Assembly (NCBI GenBank): GCA_946811185.2
Contig: OX328104.1
Coordinates: 11,047,918 to 11,111,917 of the forward strand
Length of the DNA stretch: 64,000 bases
Reading direction: 5' to 3'
DNA from: Hippopus hippopus
Lineage: Eukaryota > Mollusca > Bivalvia > Cardiida > Cardiidae
Part shown: positions 58,216-64,000 of the stretch, piece by piece
Numbering within the stretch: position 1 is the stretch's first letter
Layout of the letters: the number at the start of each line of letters is the position of its first letter
The notes under the pieces: model-generated
What the model was told of the DNA's origin: nothing
Seen by the model: the letters and a program-made list of their open reading frames with translations, nothing else
Database searches by the model: none
Program-made: the position numbers and the translations under genes

Positions 58216-58592
58216 TTAATCTTGTCCTTTAAAGTAACAATAAAGGCCAAATGTAAACAAAGTGGGTGTTTAAATGCATTTGAATTTATATCGTACCATT
58301 CAAAAGTATGGAAATTATTGTGAAGATGACAATCTGTCATTGTACGGTCGGTCCAAGTGTAAGTAGCTGACAGAGAAATTAATTTCAAAGTTAGGTTAAA
58401 ACCTAGGTAGCTGTGTCTTTTGTTTACTTTTTGTCTGAATTTAAAATTCTTTTTTCTGCCAGCGACTAACTTAATGGCCTGACCACATGATAACAGACTG
58501 TCTTCTCCACAATATTTTCCATACTTTTAAATGGTGTGATTTAAATTTATTATGACACCTACCTTTATATTTTGGCCTTTACTTAGCCTTTG
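58216..58592 (-). mobile_element. Palindromic miniature element, reverse copy of 20216-20590
   Basis: ACAATAAAGGCCAAATGTAA ... GACAATCTGTCATTGTACGG ... and the mirrored TTGGCCTTTACTTAGCCTTT end. It interrupts the mariner frame between the N-terminal and central parts. Confidence 0.75.
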
Positions 58593-59314
58593 AAATGGAA
58601 TACATAGTCCCATGTCCAACTCCAGTATCATCTGCTATGTTGTCAGTGGATTGGTCTGAAGTAATGATGTCAAGCATTTTTTTTTTCAAACATTTTTACA
58701 ATTGTTTGAGAGCCTCCAGGATCTCTTATTGTCTGTAAGTTCTATGCAGCCTTCCTTAAATTTTTTTTGCCTTTCAGAAACTAATGTCCTTGAACCAATA
58801 GAGCCCTCACTTGGTCTGTTTATAAACTTCCATATATCCATTGGGGTTATTCCCTCCTTGACCCATAATTTGATCACAGATCTCAGCTCCATAATTATGT
58901 TGTTCTGACATCTACATTTTTTCAAATCAATTTTTGTGAATCCTTAGCTTTAATTTTAAATTATAATGTTAACATTTAATGTAAAAAAAATTGCACCATT
59001 TTCTTACAGTCATAATAATTGGATGACACATCTTTTTTTTCGATGACGTACTGCAAAAAAGTCGCATTCCAACCAAATAAAAGTAGCAACTTGATGTTGA
59101 AAACGACAATAATTCCAAATGATCTGTAAATGGGTTGCTATGGGTTGGCTACGAAAGAAATTGTGTGAAAATTTACAGAGATCTATATGCACTTTGTCAC
59201 AAAGCTATTATGCGCAAAATTTCAGAAGGGTTGAACACTTGGTTTATCTCTAGTTGTGACAATAGGGGAATTTATTGACTATTCCTCATACATCCACCAA
59301 AGTTGAAAAATATT

Positions 59315-59570
59315 TGAGCTGTGCTCTGGCAAAAGGGGGCTTAATGCATCTCTATGAAACATGGTACAAAGCAAGCCATCACATAGTAATGGATCCATAA
59401 TGGCCACTTTGTTTTAACAACCGACTTATTCATGAGGTAGACTTACCCTTGGAAATACAGAAAATTGACCAATAACAAAAAGTTTTGGCCCAGGTCAGCC
59501 TGCGCAGGCTGACCTGGGTTGATACTTCTCCCAAATGCATTAAGCCCGCTTTTCACAGAGCATGGCTCAT
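59315..59570. mobile_element. GGGGGCTTAATGCA palindromic miniature element, copy 3
   Basis: Ends GAGCTGTGCTCTGGCAAAAG and TTTTCACAGAGCATGGCTC, with a shortened centre GGTCAGCCTGCGCAGGCTGA that is now a perfect small palindrome. Confidence 0.75.
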
Positions 59571-60171
59571 TTCATTTTTCCCTGTTTTATATTAAATGAA
59601 ACCATTTCCTTTGAAAATGATAAACTTTTAGTATTTCGTTTTTGTAACGGTCAGATCTGCTGATCAGAGGGACAGTGTCATAACTACCTTTGCAGGAGCT
59701 AAATCAATATGCTATGACTGGAACTAGATCTAGTTTTTCTTTGAGAAGACGAACTTTGTCTCTGATCTTCACCTAAAGTAGATTTAGTGCAAAATCAGCA
59801 ATTGCTAATCTTCATCACTTTACATGTACCCGGTAAATGAAATTTATGATTGGGTTGAAAACAAAGTTTAGAATATTCTTTTGAAATTATTTATTCAAGT
59901 AAAATGAATGAGGATTTTTCCAGAATGAATTGTGTACGGTGTTAAAAGATAATGATTTTATAACCTGAATATACCAACTAAGTTCTCAATGTTTGATCGT
60001 AAAGAGGATTTGAATTTTTTCTGTTCTACATAATTTTGTGCCAGTGATGTAAAAATAAAACACCTGTGAGATCTACTAGTTGTCAGGAAATGTAATTGGG
60101 TTTCTTCCCTTTAGTGTTTTCAATTTGTTATGATCCATTAAATTTCGTAAATTTCCATTCAAGTATTAATT
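59571..60171. other. No gene recognised
   Basis: 600 bp of AT-rich DNA. I see no repeat boundary, coding or splice structure. Confidence 0.4.
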
Positions 60172-60710
60172 ATTTTAGTTCACTTGAGCCTAAGTGATCA
60201 TGCTGTGTCTAGCATCAGTTGTTTGTGGTGGGGTGGCCAACATTTACCTTGTGTGCACTCTAGAGGCTACATTTTCAGTCTGATACTCATGAAACTTGGT
60301 CAGAATGTTTATCTTGATGAAATCTTGGTCAAGTTTGAAAATGGGTCACACAAGGTCAAAAAGCAAGGTTTGGCAGTCGAAACCAGAGCTTTTAAGACCA
60401 ATTTAGAAATAAGACGGGCATGTACGCTAGTGAATTTATCGACACAATCAACCTCTTCAATCAACCACTTGTGACCAGTATTGTCAATACTCATATTGAC
60501 CCGCTTTTTGTCAACGGTTGTTTTGAACTCTTTCAAAGACATCTTCCATAATTTTAGCCACATTTCATTTGGCATATACATTTGCTTTGGGTTTGCTCAA
60601 GTCTAAAATTTTGTTGTGTGGTAAAGTGTTTAAAAGAAACATTTTTTTCCCTGTCAACAAAATGACTTGCTCTCAGGTGGTGATCACAAGCAGTTTTGGC
60701 CCTCTTGTTT
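60172..60710 (+). mobile_element. Short hairpin-family element with an inserted block
   Basis: The head TTAGTTCACTTGAGCCTAAG and one unit (GTGTGCACTCTAGAGGCTAC, AAACTTGGTCAGAATGTTTA) run to about 60375. The tail CTCAGGTGGTGATCACAAGC...GGCCCTCTTG lies at 60672-60710. The intervening 60376-60640 ends with TTTGGGTTTGCTCAAGTC...GTGTGGTAAAGTGTT, the tail of a TTAA-type element. It includes an unrecognised - strand open frame of 90 codons (60309-60581). Confidence 0.5.
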
Positions 60711-61382
60711 TGCCAGGGCATAAAAAAAATCAATTTACAGCTTATTTTACCGCATGTTATTTCTGGACCTTTGCCAACTTCATACTTGGCAAAGTATCAA
60801 ATCCCCAGATAACATCCAAGGAACCCAGTTATATGGGATAAATCAATACCAATTTCCCTGTATTAAATTTTCCACTTTTCACCCGAGTCTCTCAGTTTAA
60901 ATAAGGTAACTTTTGATGTGTGAATTTATGATTTTTGCAGTTTTTGTTGAATTGAAATGTTAATCAGGAGTAGAATTGCTACACCAAAAGTGAGCACTGA
61001 CCAATTCTGAAAGAAGTAACGGTGTGGCTTTAGGCTAAAGTCTAACTTTTTAGCAAATATCCCCATGATTTTATCTACCTGTGGGAGAATGTCTTTGTGA
61101 ACTTTGTAGGACAAGGAGAACAAAAATATGCTAATATAACTCTAACGTGATAAAGCTTTCATTAACATTTTACATTATTTTTGGTTGTTTGGAAAACAAT
61201 TTTAAGAACATGAACATTGACAAACATTATTGACTGGGGCTTATGAGTAATCTTGTTACGGTAACCGATTTCTAACCTGTTATCCCACACACAAACAATA
61301 ATATAAACTGATAATGAAAGGTTTAGTGAGTGAAAGGTATAACCAGCGTTGTCTCCTTTAAAGCACATTTTTTCCTACCCTT

Positions 61383-61607
61383 TTAACCCTTTGCCATCCA
61401 GTCCTGAGTTTTAACAACCTCGAGAAAGACAGCATTTTAAAACATTGTGTTAATAGGAGAAAATGTTGGTAACCAGCATTTTCTCCTTTTTTTTCCACCA
61501 TGTTTTCTAACCTTTCATAGAAATATCTAGTTGTTTGAGCTACATTTGTCATCTGTTCATTGATTTCAACTTGAATGAGCCTGAAATTCTATTGTTTGGT
61601 AAAGTGG
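61383..61607 (+). mobile_element. TTAACCCTTTGCCA-type miniature element
   Basis: Starts TTAACCCTTTGCCATCCAGT, with centre GGAGAAAATGTTGGTAACCAG and complement, and ends TTGTTTGGTAAAGTGGT. Confidence 0.7.
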
Positions 61608-61693
61608 TAGGATAAATACCATCATTTGAGCCAGCTGCAGAATTTAATGTGTTCGGTGGATAAATGTTGTTTGACCCTTTTCAAGATGTTCCC

Positions 61694-63222
61694 TTTTTAG
61701 CTCACCTGAGCACGAAGTGCTCAAGGTGAGCTTTTGTGATCGTGCTGTGTCCGTCGTGCATCGTGCATCGTCAACTTTTACCTTGGGTACGCTCTACAGG
61801 CCACATTTTCAGTCTGATACCCCTGAAACTTGGTCAGAATGTTTGTCTTCATGATATCTCGGACGAGTTTGAAAGTGGGTCATGTTGGGTCAAAAACTAG
61901 GTCACTAGGTCCAATCTTAGAAAAACCTCATGTATGTTCTAGAGGCCACATTTTCAGTCCAATACTCATGAAACTTGGTCAGAATGTCTTGATGATATCT
62001 CAGACAAGTTCAAAAATGGGTCATGTTGGGTCAAAAACTAGGTCACTAGGTCAATTCTAAGAAAAACCTGGTGTACGCTCTAGAGGCCACATTTTCAGTT
62101 CAAAACTCTTGAAAGTTGATCAGAAAGTTTGTTTTGATGACATCTCGGACGAGTTCGAATATGGGGCATGTCAGGTCATAAACTAGGTCACTAAGTCAAA
62201 TCGTAGAAAAACCTTGTGTATGCTCTGGAGGCCACATTTTCAGTCCAGAACTCTTGAAAGTTTGTCAGAATGTTTGTCTTGATGACATCTCCGATGAGTT
62301 TGAAATAGGTCATGTCGGGTCAAAAACTAGGTCACTGGGTCAAATTGTAGAAAAACCTTGTGTACGCTCTAGAAGCCACATCTTAAGTCCAAAACTCTTG
62401 AAAGATGGTCAGAATGTTTGTCTTGATGATATCTAGGACGAGTTCGAAATTGGGCTATGTTGGGCCAAAAACTAGGTCACTAGGTCAAATCTTAGAAAAA
62501 CCTTGTGACGCTCTAGAGGCCACATTTTCAGTCCGATACTCATGAAACTTGGTCAGAATATTTGTCCTGATGTCAACTCGGACAAGTTTGAAAATGGGTC
62601 ATGTGGAGTCAAAAACTAGGTCACTAGGTCAAATCTTAGAAAAACCTTGTGTATGCTCTAGAGGCCACATTTTCAGTCTGATACTCATGAAACTTGGTCA
62701 GAATATTTGTCTTTATGACATCTCAGACGAGTTCGAAAATGGGTCATGTCATCGGGTCAAAAACTAGGTCACTAGGTCAAATCTTTAAAAGCTTTGTGTA
62801 TGCTCTAGAGGCCACATTTTCAGTCCAAAACTCTAGAAAGTTGGTCAGAATGTTTGTCTTGATGACATCGTGGACGAGTTCCAAAAGGGGTCATATCAGG
62901 TCAAAAACTACGTCACTAGTTCAAATGTTAGAAAAACCTTGTGTACGCTCTAGAGGCTACATTTTCAGTCCACAAATCTTGAAAGTTGGTCAGAATGTTT
63001 GTCTTGATGATATCTACAATGGGAAAATGGGCTATGTTTGGCTAAAAAGTAGGTCACTGAGAGAAATTCTAGGAAAAGCTTGTGTACAAGCTAGAGGCCA
63101 AATTTTCAGTCCAATAATTATGAAAGCTTGATAGAATGTTTGTCATAATATCTCGAAAGAGATTAAAAATGGGTCATGTTTGGTCAAAAGACTCGGGTGA
63201 GCAACTTCAGGGCCATCATGGA
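61694..63222 (+). mobile_element. Hairpin-headed element with about ten 145-bp units
   Basis: The head TTTTTAGCTCACCTGAGCAC and full hairpin (to 61732) are followed by units marked CAGAATGTTTGTCTTGATGA at about 61838, 61979, 62122, 62266, 62410, 62559, 62699, 62847, 62989 and 63133 (spacing 140-149). The tail is ACTCGGGTGAGCAACTTCAG GGCCATCATGG at 63190-63220. Because the unit is close to 50 codons, long repetitive frames appear (61830-62060, 62694-63131); these are not proteins. Confidence 0.75.
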
Positions 63223-64000
63223 GGAGTTACTGAAAAGTAGCACTCTCTTTTTTTAGCACTATGTTTTCAAAACTTATTTCATAGGATCCTTTGTAGACCT
63301 GTGATTGCCCTTATTTGGAGGTAATCACCATGGTTTGCAGACTATTAATTTGGATACATGGAACATGAAAGAAAAAACAAAGCTATGCTTACTTATTAAA
63401 CAACCATTGACTTTAACTGGTGCATTCTTCAGTCTTAAGATCTTCATTTTCTTCTGTTTTTAATGTATCGTATTTCAATTTTCGTCATGATCAATAGAAC
63501 TTGCTACTTGCATACAAAACAAAGTCATATTTCAAAAGTACAAAAAACACCTACATATTCATATAGTGAAATAAATAACAGAGCCTTCTAATATTAAATA
63601 TATTAGTTTTATAATACCATTAATAATAGAATTAGTAAATTTTATTTACTCACAAAAATGCTTCAAAAAGTCGATACATGTATTTCAATTCTTTTAATCT
63701 TAGACCTAATAATAAAAGAAGCTTGTGAAAACAATGCAGTTACAATTTCTGAAATAATTATTAAAGTGGCTAAGTTACAGACTTACTATTTTTTTTTGAC
63801 CAGCTTTAATTATTGAAGTCTTCGTATTTAATTCATAGTTAAACCACAGTATTCAGAATTTTAACAATTACATTGTTTAGGCAAGCTTCTCTTGTTACTG
63901 GTATACATTAAGATTAAACATTTAATTCATACATGCACCCTTTTCTATGCAATGCAAATCATTAATTTGGGGGAAAATAATGAAAAATTGTTACTTTAAA
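63223..64000. other. No gene recognised
   Basis: AT-rich flank with short A and T runs. No long frame, repeat boundary or RNA gene is seen. Confidence 0.5.

Larger units (their letters stand above)
57100..58930 (-). pseudogene. Dead mariner transposase broken by two insertions
   Basis: On the - strand, from 58925 down: a mariner N-terminal helix-turn-helix (ELRSVIKLWVKEGITPMDIW, then KFKEGCIELTDNKRS), MLDIITSDQSTDNIADDTGV and GHGTMYSIS (about 58590-58680). After an interruption come GFLNRII and TWVKF (about 58070-58110), and finally HQAGGTLAIIDSL, PDLASMDICVF, VKVDLQGCKYKSFHELR (57215-57400) and VERYQKRVAAAGE (57130-57170). Frameshifts and stops abound. A palindromic element (58216-58592) and a SINE (57639-57960) separate the parts. 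About 350 codons of mariner can be traced in order, so it was once complete. Confidence 0.8.

Noticed and set aside
62694..63131. 145-codon repetitive protein
   Set aside because: It is the tandem array of a hairpin-headed element read in one frame; there is no start context, splice structure or known domain.

Overview
This is eukaryotic nuclear DNA: AT-rich, with GT-AG introns and no operons or closely packed reading frames. It is crowded with repeats I recognise as typical of bivalve molluscs. These include GC-cored palindromic miniature elements ending in AAAAGGGGGCTTAATGCA or AACACGCGAAAAGGGG, hairpin-headed elements starting AGCTCACCTGAGCAC and ending near GGGCCATCATGGCCCTCTTG, and tRNA-headed SINEs. 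A heterodont bivalve (Dreissena, Mercenaria or Mya type) is my best guess; the species cannot be fixed from this window.

One convincing host gene is present on the + strand at about 11.13-20.17 kb. Four coding exons (11142-11531, 12997-13063, 18356-18595, 19819-20168) join with intron phases 0, 1 and 1 into a 348-residue type II membrane sulfotransferase of the WSCD-like kind. Its introns hold most of the mobile DNA in that stretch. The most unusual guest is a complete 530-bp TRIM-like mini-retrotransposon (13230-13759). It has two 207-bp LTRs, an 18-nt tRNA-Pro primer-binding site, a polypurine tract and a short target duplication. Its LTRs carry a tRNA-like A box/B box promoter.

Layout: 0-2.1 kb holds a SINE, miniature elements and two long hairpins in AT-rich repeats. 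2.13-10.20 kb is an 8-kb foldback element whose arms are made of about 178-bp subrepeats rich in CAAGTAGCTGG. 10.3-20.2 kb is the sulfotransferase gene, its first coding exon flanked by an inverted duplication. 20.2-32 kb holds inverted-repeat elements and a dead LINE reverse transcriptase on the - strand. 32.7-36.5 kb is a TIR element split by a hairpin-headed element with satellite-like tandem arrays. 36.5-46.4 kb holds miniature elements, a 1.8-kb TIR element and a triple miniature-element array. 46.4-57 kb holds more hairpin-headed elements, a dead mariner, a TIR element with repeated ACGTTTTGGCCA and a 55-bp minisatellite. 57-59 kb is a second dead mariner broken by two later insertions. 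61.7-63.2 kb is another tandem-array element. The last 0.8 kb is AT-rich with nothing recognisable.

Nearly all short open frames outside the gene are by-products of palindromes or tandem repeats. The window is best read as one small intron-bearing gene in a deep stack of nested, mostly non-autonomous transposable elements whose insertion order can partly be worked out.
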